Source: CAIMUM01 sp034429715 (GTDB lineage Bacteria > Chloroflexota > Dehalococcoidia > GIF9 > UBA5629). Taken from it: a DNA stretch of 32,882 bases. Of this stretch, positions 8,257 through 16,510 are shown piece after piece. Numbering within the stretch: position 1 is the first letter of the stretch; every line of letters begins with the position of its first letter. The translations under genes and the position numbers were made by a program. The stretch is taken from the NCBI GenBank assembly GCA_034429715.1, contig DAOUFR010000072.1, positions 1-32,882 of the forward strand, given 5' to 3'. The notes beneath the pieces are model-generated. The model saw only the letters and a program-made list of their open reading frames with translations, ran no database searches and had not been told where the DNA came from.

Positions 8257-9120
8257 GTGAAAGAAGTCGCTGAAAATATTTATGTTGAAACCGAATACAT
8301 GGGATCGAACGTGGGATGTATCGATACCGACATGGGTCTGGTAATGATAGATTGTCCCGTGTTGCCAGAAGAGGTTAGAGACTGGAAGGAGAAGCTTGTA
8401 CTGATCGGGGACAAAGAGATTGCATATGCAATCAGCACCGATCACCATTTCGACCATTGTATGACCGATGGTCTTTTCTGTCAGCGAATCATTACGCAGA
8501 AGCTGGCCTATAAAGGAATAAAATACCTGCGGGAGAACAGGGAACAGATTCTCAAAAGTTTTTTCCCCTCGGAATACGAAAAATACAGGGATTTCTTCGA
8601 AGGCCTGGAGATAATGCTGCCCCAGGTCACGTTCCACAAGCAAATGACCCTAAATATGGGAGATTGCATAATCGAGTTGATACATCTGGGTGGTCACGCA
8701 CAATCGACGTCTATGATCTATATTCCCGGGAAAAAAGTTGCATTCGCAGGTGACAATCTTGATAACGGGAACTATCCGTTTACGGCTGACTGCTGGTTCG
8801 GCCCATGGATCGAGGCGCTGAAGACTATTGAACAGATGGAGATCGAATTTCTTGTTCCGGGCCATGGAGAGGTCTGTGATAAAGAGATTGCACGTAATAT
8901 GCGTTCTCATTTCGAGGAGATGCTTGATCGCGTAATCGCACTACGCCGTTCAGGATTAAACAAGACCGAGATTACCACGATGATCAATCCATCCATTCTC
9001 TCATCCCGGTTTGCCCATCTTCCATTGGATACGAGCAATCAAATAGCCTTCGATGTCGCGCGGATGTATGACCAATTGGAACGAGGAATTCTCCAGCCTG
9101 GCTGGACGAGCGAATTATAG
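8257..9120 (+). CDS. Metallo-beta-lactamase-fold hydrolase with altered first metal ligand
   Basis: Predicted metal-dependent hydrolase of 287 residues. It starts with GTG directly after the stop of the acyl-CoA synthetase gene, and no clear ribosome site is visible. Expected ligands are present downstream: H147 (G-G-H-A-Q-S), D166 (A-G-D-N-L-D) and H203 (P-G-H-G). The normal H-x-H-x-D-H motif reads D62-H-H64-F-D66-H67, so the first histidine is aspartate. This may change metal preference or keep only one metal. In this cluster a thioesterase, lactonase or CoA-ester hydrolase role would fit, but nothing in the sequence picks one. Family assignment is good; function is open. Confidence 0.82.
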   Translation: MKEVAENIYVETEYMGSNVGCIDTDMGLVMIDCPVLPEEVRDWKEKLVLIGDKEIAYAISTDHHFDHCMTDGLFCQRIITQKLAYKGIKYLRENREQILKSFFPSEYEKYRDFFEGLEIMLPQVTFHKQMTLNMGDCIIELIHLGGHAQSTSMIYIPGKKVAFAGDNLDNGNYPFTADCWFGPWIEALKTIEQMEIEFLVPGHGEVCDKEIARNMRSHFEEMLDRVIALRRSGLNKTEITTMINPSILSSRFAHLPLDTSNQIAFDVARMYDQLERGILQPGWTSEL

Positions 9121-9130
9121 GAGAAAACAT

Positions 9131-10297
9131 ATGAATTTCAGTTTTACATCAGATCAGGAGAAGCTGCGAGTGGAGGTAAAGGAGTTCCTACTTAAGGAGG
9201 CGCCTCCTGAATCGCTCAAATCGAAGGATGATGTCTGGACTAACCCTGATGCATATAATCCGGAATTCAGCCGAAAGGTCGGTAAAAGGGGATGGATCGG
9301 TTTGACCTGGCCCGTAGAATATGGCGGAGGTTTGACTTATGTAGATCGTCTCATTGTCACCGAGGAGATGCTGAGCCACGGGGCACCTGTAGTCTGTCAT
9401 TGGGCGGGTGACCGTCAGATTGGTCCTGCCATTTTGGCCTATGGCAACGAGGAGCAGAAAAAATACTTTTTACCCAAAATTGTTGCCGGTGAAATAATGT
9501 TTTGTATCGGAATGAGTGAGCCGGAGGCCGGATCTGATGTAGCTTCACTTAAAACACGTGCCGTTTACAAGGGTGACCATTTCCTCGTCAATGGGCAAAA
9601 ACTATGGACCGGAGGGGCCCAGGTCGCTGACTATTGCTACCTGTTTGTGCGCACAAATGCGGATGCGCCCAAGCATGAAGGGATCAGTCAACTGTTACTC
9701 GATTTGAAATTGCCGGGCATAACAGTAAAACCTTTGAAAGATCAATTAGGTGAGAGTGCGTTCTGCGAAGTGTTCCTTGATAATGTGAAGGTACCGCAAA
9801 CGGCTCTAATTGGCGAAATTAATTGCGGCTGGCAACAACTGGCCGCACAACTTGACTACGAAAGATCAGGCTTGGAGCGGTGTATGAGTAACCGTCCGCT
9901 GTTCCTGGATTTTGTCGAATATGCTCGAGAAAATGGCTTGTTCAACAACGCGGTCATCCGACACAAGGTGGCTGAACTGGAGATTGAGTTTGAAGTTGCT
10001 CGTCTGCTTTGTTATTGGGTTGCCAGTGTGTTAACCCAGGGCCGACTGCCCAATTACGAATCGACCGTGGCCAAGGTATATGGTCAAGAATACATGCAAA
10101 GAGTTGCCACCACTATTACGGAGATACTGGGCCTGCACGGGCAGTTAATGCCCGGGACCAAGTGGGCGCCACTCGCAGGCAGGGCAGCCAGACGTTATTT
10201 ATTTTCACCCGGTTATAGTCTTATGGGAGGAAGTTCAGAAATTATGAGAAATATAATTGCTATTAGAGGATTAGGCCTTTATTCAAAGCATTCTTAA
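9131..10297 (+). CDS. Acyl-CoA dehydrogenase, alpha-type subunit of a heteromeric pair (pair 1)
   Basis: 388-residue ACAD. ATG 9131 follows TAGGAG and overlaps no neighbour; longer in-frame reading frames run into the previous gene. It contains M-S-E-P-E-A-G-S-D for FAD/acyl binding, L-W-T-G-G-A, and a FadE-type C-terminus G-G-S-S-E-I-M-R-N-I-I-A. The MCAD-type catalytic position has no glutamate, but E244 in L-D-Y-E-R occupies the alternative catalytic site. The next gene is a diverged ACAD lacking both glutamates. This arrangement is known from actinobacterial steroid side-chain dehydrogenases, which are alpha2-beta2 tetramers with the active base in one subunit. Bulky or branched acyl-CoA is the likely substrate class (inference). 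Confidence 0.88.
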   Translation: MNFSFTSDQEKLRVEVKEFLLKEAPPESLKSKDDVWTNPDAYNPEFSRKVGKRGWIGLTWPVEYGGGLTYVDRLIVTEEMLSHGAPVVCHWAGDRQIGPAILAYGNEEQKKYFLPKIVAGEIMFCIGMSEPEAGSDVASLKTRAVYKGDHFLVNGQKLWTGGAQVADYCYLFVRTNADAPKHEGISQLLLDLKLPGITVKPLKDQLGESAFCEVFLDNVKVPQTALIGEINCGWQQLAAQLDYERSGLERCMSNRPLFLDFVEYARENGLFNNAVIRHKVAELEIEFEVARLLCYWVASVLTQGRLPNYESTVAKVYGQEYMQRVATTITEILGLHGQLMPGTKWAPLAGRAARRYLFSPGYSLMGGSSEIMRNIIAIRGLGLYSKHS

Positions 10298-10339
10298 CTT
10301 TGCATAGCCGTACCGAAATGCTGATATTAGGAGAAAACA

Positions 10340-11485
10340 ATGGATTTTAGCCTTAACGAAAGTCAGGAAATGCTCAAAGAATCGGCCAGGGGATTCCTTG
10401 AAAATGAATGCCCCAAAGAATGGGTCAAGAAAATGGAGCAAGATGTCAAAGGCTATTCCCCCGATATGTGGAGCAAGATGGCAAAGATGGGTTGGATGGG
10501 CATTGCCTTCCCTGAAAAATATGGTGGAACAGGTGGCAACTTTTTGGACCTTGTAGTGTTATTTGAGGAGATGGGTAGGGCCGCTCTGCCGGGGCCGTTC
10601 CTTTCCACTGTGGTGTTAGGAGGATTTACATTGCTTCAGACAGGGACTGAACAGCAGAAGACTAAACTTCTCCCATTGATAGCAGCCGGAAATGCCATCT
10701 GCACTCTGGCTCTGACTGAGCCCAGCGGTAAATACACCGCCGACGGTATCGCCGTTAGGGCTGATGTCAAGCGCAACGGTTATGAAATCGATGGAACTAA
10801 ATTGTTTATTCCAGATGCTCATATCTCCGATTTCATCATCTGTGTGGCAAGGACGAAAAACACAAAGATACCGGAGAACGGTATTACTCTTTTTATTGTG
10901 GATGGAAAAACATCTGATTTAAGCTGTACCGTGCTTCCTACGATATCAGGCGACAAGCAATGCGAGATCGTTTTCAACAAGAAGAGTGTGCCGAAGGAAA
11001 ACATGCTGGGCGGATTAAATCAGGGTTGGCCTCAGGTAGAGCAGGTGCTGCAGAAAGCGTCGGTCGCAAAATGTGCAGAGATGGTGGGAGCTGCTCAGCA
11101 GGTGCTTGAGATGACAATTGACTACGTTAAAAACAGGGCGCAGTACGGGCGCGTGATAGGAAGTTTTCAAGCCATTCGGCACCATTGTGCCAATATAGCT
11201 ATTGATGTCGAGACCTGCCGTTGGATTACCTATCAGGCAGCCTGGATGCTCAGTGAGGGGCTCCCTGCTGGCAAACAGGTGGCAATGGCCAAAGCTTTCG
11301 TAAGCCAGGCTTTTCGCAAGTTAACGTCGCTTGCAGACCAGTGCCACGGCACTATTTCAATGACTGCAGACCATGACATGCCCCTATATTTCAAGCGTGC
11401 AAAGGCCTGGCAACTCATACTCGGTAACCCAGACTTTCACATAGAAACAGTGGCCCGGGAGGCCGGCTTCGTTTCACAAAGTTAA
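10340..11485 (+). CDS. Acyl-CoA dehydrogenase-like, beta-type (non-catalytic) subunit (pair 1)
   Basis: 381-residue ACAD homologue starting M-D-F-S-L-N-E-S-Q behind AGGAG, 42 bases after its partner. The fold is recognisable from Y-G-G-T-G-G-N-F-L-D-L-V in the N-domain and from the C-terminal stretch M-P-L-Y-F-K-R-A-K-A-W. Both known catalytic Glu sites are lost: the L-x-x-E-R position reads L-Q-K-A-S, and the E-G-T site reads L-G-N-P. The usual T-E-P-x-A-G-S loop is changed to T-E-P-S-G-K-Y. It should therefore act as the structural partner of the preceding subunit in a heterotetramer. It closely resembles the protein at 15281-16414. Confidence 0.87.
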   Translation: MDFSLNESQEMLKESARGFLENECPKEWVKKMEQDVKGYSPDMWSKMAKMGWMGIAFPEKYGGTGGNFLDLVVLFEEMGRAALPGPFLSTVVLGGFTLLQTGTEQQKTKLLPLIAAGNAICTLALTEPSGKYTADGIAVRADVKRNGYEIDGTKLFIPDAHISDFIICVARTKNTKIPENGITLFIVDGKTSDLSCTVLPTISGDKQCEIVFNKKSVPKENMLGGLNQGWPQVEQVLQKASVAKCAEMVGAAQQVLEMTIDYVKNRAQYGRVIGSFQAIRHHCANIAIDVETCRWITYQAAWMLSEGLPAGKQVAMAKAFVSQAFRKLTSLADQCHGTISMTADHDMPLYFKRAKAWQLILGNPDFHIETVAREAGFVSQS

Positions 11486-11579
11486 GGCAAATTTGAATGA
11501 CTATATTACAAAGAAATCACACTATAAACTGTTCGTGTTCAACGCAGCGCATTAGTAACAATTGATGGCGAGGTTTGAA

Positions 11580-13250
11580 ATGGCTGAATACAGATGGCTG
11601 AAGAATTACGATCCGGATATTCCACATTCGTTGGAACCGTATCCGCAGAAAACGCTTGTTGACTATCTGGACGATACGTACAGGGAACGTCCCGCCAGCA
11701 CGATGATTATCTTCAAGGGAAGGAATATCTCTTATAAAGAGATACAGGAGTCAAGCGATAAAATTGCCGCGGCTCTGCTGGCAATAGGTTTGAAAAAAGG
11801 TGACCGTGTGGCGCTCATTATGCCCAATTGCCCGCAGGCCATAACCTGTCGTTTTGGTGTTTGGAAAATCGGCGGAGTATTGATACATCTGAATCCCATG
11901 TATTCGGATTCAGAGTTGGAGCATGCCCTCAAGCTTGCCGACGTTAAAGTTGCCATCGTTATGACTGTATTCTATAACAGATTTAAAAAAATACAGGCAC
12001 ATACTGATGTCACATTGGTAATAGCCACCAAAGTCAGTGAATACCTTCCGCCATTGCTTAAAGTACTTTTCACACTTTTCGTGGAAAGGAAAGACGGCCA
12101 CCACATAGAGCTACAGCCGGGTGATTATTGGTTGCAGGCCCTGATGAGGAAGCATGTCCACAATAGGCGGCCGGATGTTAAAGTGCTGCCCAACGACTAT
12201 GCAGTGATCGTAATGAGCGGTGGGACTACGGGAGTGCCAAAGGGTGTGATCGGCACCCATTACTCGCAGGTCGTCACCGGCTTACAGTATCGGGCATGGT
12301 TTGGACGTGAATTTGTGGCTTACAAGGATACAGTGATGGCATTAATGCCCCTGTTTCATGTATTTGGCAACCACGGTGTATTGTCCACAGCTATGGTTGC
12401 AGCTGCCCCGATCTCGTTGGTGCCGGATCCCCGCAACCGCGATGATCTTATAAAGACTATTCAACGTGATAAACCTGCAGTATTTCCGGCAGTCCCGGCT
12501 CTATTCATTTCTTTGCTTGAACATCCGCAGGTGAAAGCCGGAAAGGTGAATTTCAGGTCGATGAGATTTTGTTTCTCAGGCGCCTCACCGCTGTTGGCAG
12601 AGACAAAGAATCGTTTTGAGTCTTTGACCGGCGGGCGTATAGTTGAGGGGTACAGCTTGACCGAGGCTACAGCGGCCGCAGTAGTAAGTCCTTACAAGGG
12701 TAAGTGGAAGGAGGGATCGGTGGGATTGCCCCTTCCCGATGTTATCGTGAGAATTGGTGATATCGTGACTGGCGAAGGCGATATGCCGCCCGGACAAGAG
12801 GGGGAGATAGTCATAAAAGCGCCGCAGCTCATGGCAGGTTACTGGAACAATCCGGACGAGACCAGAGAGATTTTACGAGACGGATGGCTTTACACGGGTG
12901 ATGTAGGCTTTATGGACGAAGATGGTTATTTATTTATAACCTCACGTAAAAAAGACCTGATCAAACCGAGCGGTTTTCAGGTCTGGCCACGCGAGGTAGA
13001 GGAGACCATTAGTGAGCATCCGGTGGTTGCCGAGGTATGTGTAGCTGGAATACCCGATCCCAAGCAGGGTGAGGCAGTAAAAGCTTGGATTGTGCTTAAA
13101 GCCGATAATACTGTCACTGTAGAAGAGATTCAATCTTGGTGCAGGGAAAGACTGGCCGCCTACAAGATCCCCAGATTCATCGAGTTCCGCAACGAGTTGC
13201 CCAAGACTCCGATGGGCAAAGTTCTACGCAGGATTCTGGTAAGCGGTTGA
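11580..13250 (+). CDS. Long-chain-type acyl-CoA synthetase (FadD-like AMP ligase)
   Basis: Activates a carboxylic acid to its CoA thioester. The gene gives 556 residues from ATG 11580, preferred over TTG 11562 and ATG 11565 because GAGG lies 6 bases before it. Motifs: S213-G-G-T-T-G-V-P-K-G, E-G-Y-S-L-T-E-A-T, L-Y-T-G-D-V-G, S-R-K-K-D-L-I, V-W-P-R-E-V-E and the catalytic lysine K547 in P-M-G-K-V. The first motif has S-G-G where most relatives have S-S-G. It is the last gene of the plus-strand catabolic run and ends 57 bases from a convergent Lrp gene. A 94-base gap separates it from the ACAD pair, and no strong promoter was seen there. It differs enough from the ligase at 6598 to suggest a second substrate. 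Confidence 0.9.
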   Translation: MAEYRWLKNYDPDIPHSLEPYPQKTLVDYLDDTYRERPASTMIIFKGRNISYKEIQESSDKIAAALLAIGLKKGDRVALIMPNCPQAITCRFGVWKIGGVLIHLNPMYSDSELEHALKLADVKVAIVMTVFYNRFKKIQAHTDVTLVIATKVSEYLPPLLKVLFTLFVERKDGHHIELQPGDYWLQALMRKHVHNRRPDVKVLPNDYAVIVMSGGTTGVPKGVIGTHYSQVVTGLQYRAWFGREFVAYKDTVMALMPLFHVFGNHGVLSTAMVAAAPISLVPDPRNRDDLIKTIQRDKPAVFPAVPALFISLLEHPQVKAGKVNFRSMRFCFSGASPLLAETKNRFESLTGGRIVEGYSLTEATAAAVVSPYKGKWKEGSVGLPLPDVIVRIGDIVTGEGDMPPGQEGEIVIKAPQLMAGYWNNPDETREILRDGWLYTGDVGFMDEDGYLFITSRKKDLIKPSGFQVWPREVEETISEHPVVAEVCVAGIPDPKQGEAVKAWIVLKADNTVTVEEIQSWCRERLAAYKIPRFIEFRNELPKTPMGKVLRRILVSG

Positions 13251-13307
13251 TATCCATTATCACTTTTTGCACTAGCCCGTAGTTTTTATCAAGGGATTGC
13301 AAAAGGT

Positions 13308-13772
13308 CTATTCTGCAGGCCCTTCTTTCAGTGCAGCCAGATTGGCGACCTTGCCCGTTGTAACCTGCAGGGCCACATGGGTCTGGCTCTTCCGCACGCC
13401 TGCTATTTTAGGCAGGTAGTCCTTGAGGAATTTGGCCATACTGGCGGAGGAGACGAACCATGCGCCGAATAGTATATCGAAGGGGCCGGTGCAGAGCGCA
13501 ACGAAGTCTACATTGCTGCAGCTGGCCAGCGACTGCGTGATGTCGTCCACGTGGGGCGCCTCCACCTCAAGCAGTATGAATGCCCTCACAGTGTAACCCA
13601 GCTTGGCCGGATCAGGTATCACCGACCAGCTGATCACGCCCTGCTCCACCAGGCGATTTATTCTCCGCCTGACGGTCTTCTCGCTCACACCCAGTTTGCG
13701 GGATAGCTCGATATTGCTGCGCCGGGCATCTACCGCCAGCTCCATTATCAACCTGTTATCCAACCCATCCAT
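13308..13772 (-). CDS. Lrp/AsnC family transcriptional regulator
   Basis: 154-residue regulator with an N-terminal AsnC-type helix-turn-helix (residues 5-50; R-S-N-I-E-L-S-R-K-L-G-V-S-E-K-T-V-R-R-R) and a C-terminal RAM ligand-binding domain (about 65-140) containing C-T-G-P-F-D. These proteins bind small molecules, often amino acids or carboxylates, and form oligomers. It is divergent from the second acyl-CoA dehydrogenase pair (14058), so that pair is its likely target. The start ATG lies only 7 bases after a perfect TATAAT on the minus strand, with no ribosome site, which implies a leaderless mRNA. Base composition is GC-rich like the genes to its right, so it marks the left edge of that block. 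Confidence 0.9.
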   Translation of the reverse strand: MDGLDNRLIMELAVDARRSNIELSRKLGVSEKTVRRRINRLVEQGVISWSVIPDPAKLGYTVRAFILLEVEAPHVDDITQSLASCSNVDFVALCTGPFDILFGAWFVSSASMAKFLKDYLPKIAGVRKSQTHVALQVTTGKVANLAALKEGPAE

Positions 13773-13779
13773 GAATCAC

Positions 13780-13807
13780 ATTATAACATGTCCGAATCCG
13801 GCGGCAA
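13780..13807 (-). promoter_or_regulatory. Promoter of the Lrp gene, probably leaderless
   Basis: Minus strand: TTGCCG (13807-13802), a 16-base spacer ending TGT (extended -10), then TATAAT (13785-13780). The start codon follows after 7 bases, so transcription would begin at or next to the ATG. Confidence 0.62.
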
Positions 13808-13846
13808 CACATCTCCCAACGCCCTTTATGGACGATGATAAAGCGG

Positions 13847-13862
13847 GGGAAAAATTTTTCCC
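13847..13862. promoter_or_regulatory. 16-bp perfect palindrome in the Lrp-ACAD divergent region
   Basis: GGGAAAAATTTTTCCC is a perfect inverted repeat with an AT-tract core. It lies 75 bases upstream of the Lrp start and about 130 bases upstream of the ACAD pair promoter. An AT-tract palindrome of this kind would suit Lrp-type binding by bending, but no consensus for this regulator is known to me. Confidence 0.35.
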
Positions 13863-13993
13863 GAGGTGGCCGTTTTGCTTTTTTCGGAACCGTTTTTCAA
13901 AAGCATGACCCGGGCAATCCCCGGCATGGCGACTTATGATCATATTTCGGCTTATTAATAACTCTATTGTCCGTTTAAAGGCACGATTATCCC

Positions 13994-14020
13994 TTGACAG
14001 TGTCGTTTTATGTGCATAAT
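13994..14020 (+). promoter_or_regulatory. Probable promoter of acyl-CoA dehydrogenase pair 2
   Basis: Perfect TTGACA (13994-13999) followed after 15 bases by CATAAT (14015-14020); TAATCT at 17 bases is the alternative -10. The leader to ATG 14058 is about 30 bases, with only a weak ribosome site. Confidence 0.5.
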
Positions 14021-14057
14021 CTATAAGCAATTTCGACCGTTTCATTAAGAGTTAGAG

Positions 14058-15263
14058 ATGGATTTCGGCCTGGGACAAAGAGAGGAAGCGCTGAGGCTCG
14101 AGGTACGCGAGTTTGCCCAGCGGGAGATACCTGAGACTTTCATAGCCAATTTCCTGGATGAGGAAAGCCGCGATGAGGACTGGGCCTTCAGCCTTTCCAT
14201 CTCCAAAAAGCTGGCTGACCGGGGATGGCTGGCCATGGGCTGGCCGCAGCAGTACGGAGGACGCGACGCTTCCCACCTTGAGCAGATGGTCTTCGCCATG
14301 GAAGCCGCTTACCGCGGTGTCCCCGGACTCTCCATGGGGGTGAGCGGAACGGGATGGGTGGGTCCATCCCTGATGCTGTACGGCAACGAGGAGCAGCGGC
14401 GTAAATACCTTCCCCTGATATCATCCGGCAGCCCGGACGGCGTCTGGTGCACAGGCTACAGCGAGCCCAATTCAGGATCGGATTTCGCCAGCATACGCAC
14501 ATCTGCCGTGCGGCAGGGCGACGAGTACATAGTTAACGGGCAGAAGGTCTGGACCAGCTGCGCTCACCGCGCCAGGTGGTGCTGGTTGGCGGTTAAAACG
14601 GGATTGAACGGAGGAAAGCCGCAGGATGGCATCAGCCTTCTGATCGTGGACATGAAAAGCCGGGGCATCAGCGTTAATCCGCTGCTGAACTACAGCGGCG
14701 AGCATATCTTCAATGAGGTCTTCTTCGACAACGTGCACGTGCCTGCCGTGAACCTGGTGGGCGAGGAGAACCGGGGCTGGTACCAGCTGATGAAGTCGCT
14801 GGCCTACGAGCGGCACAGCTTCTGCGGCCAGTCTTACGGCGCCGCCAGACGTATACTGGATGGGCTGGCCGGATTCGCCGTGCAGACCAGACGCAACGGC
14901 AGGCCCATAGCCGCAGATACGGCTGTCAGGCACAGGCTGGCCAATCTGGCGGTCGAGCTGGAAACCCTCAAGCTGTTCGCCTATGAGACCGCCTGCAAGC
15001 TGGGCGAAGGCGCGCTCCCCACATACGAATCCTCCCGGAACAAATCCGTGGCCGACCACCTGCTGGAGGAGCTGGCTCTGGCGGGCACCGACATACTGGG
15101 CGCCTGCTCTCAGGTCGAGAGACATTCCAAACTGGCCAGACTGAACGGGCTGATACAGCGGCAATACCTGATGTCTCCCGGCACGGCCATCGCAGCCGGC
15201 ACGGACGAGATTGAGAAGAACATCATCGGCAAATTTAAGCTCGGCCTGCCCAGATCGTATTAA
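14058..15263 (+). CDS. Acyl-CoA dehydrogenase, alpha-type subunit (pair 2)
   Basis: 401-residue FAD-dependent acyl-CoA dehydrogenase. Features are G-Y-S-E-P-N-S-G-S-D in the middle domain, K-V-W-T-S-C-A, and a C-terminal A-A-G-T-D-E-I-E-K-N-I-I segment with alanine at the MCAD-type base position. E251 in L-A-Y-E-R is the probable catalytic base, matching E244 of the 9131 protein. The partner ACAD starts 17 bases downstream. The DNA is much richer in GC (about 57-60% on counted lines) than the paralogous pair at 9131-11485, so this is not a recent tandem copy. Control by the divergent Lrp regulator is likely. Substrate unknown. Confidence 0.88.
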   Translation: MDFGLGQREEALRLEVREFAQREIPETFIANFLDEESRDEDWAFSLSISKKLADRGWLAMGWPQQYGGRDASHLEQMVFAMEAAYRGVPGLSMGVSGTGWVGPSLMLYGNEEQRRKYLPLISSGSPDGVWCTGYSEPNSGSDFASIRTSAVRQGDEYIVNGQKVWTSCAHRARWCWLAVKTGLNGGKPQDGISLLIVDMKSRGISVNPLLNYSGEHIFNEVFFDNVHVPAVNLVGEENRGWYQLMKSLAYERHSFCGQSYGAARRILDGLAGFAVQTRRNGRPIAADTAVRHRLANLAVELETLKLFAYETACKLGEGALPTYESSRNKSVADHLLEELALAGTDILGACSQVERHSKLARLNGLIQRQYLMSPGTAIAAGTDEIEKNIIGKFKLGLPRSY

Positions 15264-15280
15264 GGCGAGGGATATCTGAT

Positions 15281-16414
15281 TTGAACTTCAAGTACACAGA
15301 ACAGCAGGACATGCTGAGGACCATGGCCCGTGAGTTTCTGGCGGGCGAGTGCCCCAAATCGAGGACGCGCGAGCTGGAGAAAGATGCGCCGGGCTACGAT
15401 CCCGGAACATGGAAACGCATGGCGGAGCTGGGCTGGCAGGGACTGTTGCTGCCCGCCGAGTATGACGGCAGCGGCGCCGACTTCATGGACCTGGTGGTCC
15501 TGATGGAGGAGATGGGCCGCAATATACTGCCCGGGCCGTTCTTCTCCACCGTGGCGCTGGCCGCATTGCCCATCATGGACTATGGCGGCAAAGACCAGCA
15601 GGCCAGGTATCTGCCGGCAATTGCCGGCGGAGAGGCGGTCTGGACGCTGGCAGTGGACGAGGACCCGGCGGACTGCGATTACTCGCGGATCCGGACATCG
15701 GCACGGTTGCAGGACGGAGCATACCTGCTCAGCGGCGAAAAAACGCTGGTGGCCTCTGCCGGCGTTGCCGACTATATGCTGGTCGCCGCGCGCATCAGGC
15801 GCGGCAGGATAGCGGATAAAGGGCTGACGCTGTTCATCGTGTATATGAAGAAGCCCGGCATCGAGGTTGAGGCCATCCCCACCATAACGGGTGAGACGCT
15901 GTATCAGGTCAGGTTCAAGAATGTGAAGCTGGACAGCGGCGACGTGCTGGGAGGGGCGGGCCAAGGGGAAGATACGCTCGATCGCCTACTGGATAAGGCC
16001 GCCCTGTTGAAATGCGCGGAAGTCTGCGGCGCCTGCCAGGCGCTGCTCGAGATGAGCGTCGCCTATGCCGGGGAGAGGAAGCAGTTCGGCAAGCCCATAG
16101 GCACCTTCCAGGTGATACAGCACAGGCTGGTGGACATGCTGATACAGGTGGAGGGACTGCAGCACCTGGTGTACCAGGCCGCCTGGATGATGAGCGCCGG
16201 GGCGGACTGCTCCGAACAGATCGCCATGGCCAAAGTCAAAGCCAACGAGGTTTATCAGCGCGCGGCACTGGACGGCATCAGGGTGCACGGCGCGATAGGA
16301 TTTTCGCTCGATCACGATGCAGGCCTTTACTACAGGCGCGTGCTCGCGTCCAAGTTTTTCCCCCGCGATGCCGGGCACTACCTGGAGAAAGTGGCCGAGG
16401 GCATCGGTCTGTAA
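15281..16414 (+). CDS. Acyl-CoA dehydrogenase-like, beta-type subunit (pair 2)
   Basis: 377 residues starting at TTG 15281; the start is chosen because the family-typical M-N-F-K-Y-T-E-Q-Q begins there and GGCGAGG lies upstream. It is closely related to the 10340 protein: both share L-x-K-A-x-x-x-K-C-A-E where catalytic subunits have L-x-x-E-R, and H-D-x-x-L-Y-x-x-R near the C-terminus. The catalytic Glu is absent at both usual sites. The FAD-loop sequence is also degraded (A-V-D-E-D-P-A). It should be the structural subunit of an alpha2-beta2 enzyme with the preceding gene product. The 17-base gap indicates co-translation. Confidence 0.87.
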   Translation: MNFKYTEQQDMLRTMAREFLAGECPKSRTRELEKDAPGYDPGTWKRMAELGWQGLLLPAEYDGSGADFMDLVVLMEEMGRNILPGPFFSTVALAALPIMDYGGKDQQARYLPAIAGGEAVWTLAVDEDPADCDYSRIRTSARLQDGAYLLSGEKTLVASAGVADYMLVAARIRRGRIADKGLTLFIVYMKKPGIEVEAIPTITGETLYQVRFKNVKLDSGDVLGGAGQGEDTLDRLLDKAALLKCAEVCGACQALLEMSVAYAGERKQFGKPIGTFQVIQHRLVDMLIQVEGLQHLVYQAAWMMSAGADCSEQIAMAKVKANEVYQRAALDGIRVHGAIGFSLDHDAGLYYRRVLASKFFPRDAGHYLEKVAEGIGL

Positions 16415-16471
16415 GCGGCGCCCCGCATTCAATTACGAAGGCTTTTCCTCTGCTTTTCCCTTCCTTGCATT

Positions 16472-16501
16472 TTGATTATATTTGGACCGCGTGGTTATAA
16501 T
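16472..16501 (+). promoter_or_regulatory. Promoter of the zinc-ribbon membrane protein gene
   Basis: TTGATT (16472-16477), an 18-base spacer and perfect TATAAT (16496-16501). The ATG at 16511 is 9 bases beyond the -10 box and has no ribosome site, so the mRNA would be leaderless or nearly so. Confidence 0.58.
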
Positions 16502-16510
16502 GAATATGTT

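Noticed and set aside
3022..13250. Complete beta-oxidation pathway in the left block
   Set aside because: No thiolase, classical 3-hydroxyacyl-CoA dehydrogenase or ETF genes are present, so only part of a pathway is encoded here.
13262..13306. Inverted repeat CTTTTTGCA...TGCAAAAGG as terminator between convergent genes
   Set aside because: The loop is about 28 bases, the stem is AT-rich and there is no following T-run; too weak to call.
14472..15964. Long minus-strand frames opposite ACAD pair 2
   Set aside because: They mirror the codon structure of the ACAD genes and have no family features or ribosome sites.
16472..16510. N-terminal extension of the zinc-ribbon protein from TTG 16472
   Set aside because: The TTG is the -35 box of a good promoter and the -10 box lies inside the supposed coding part.
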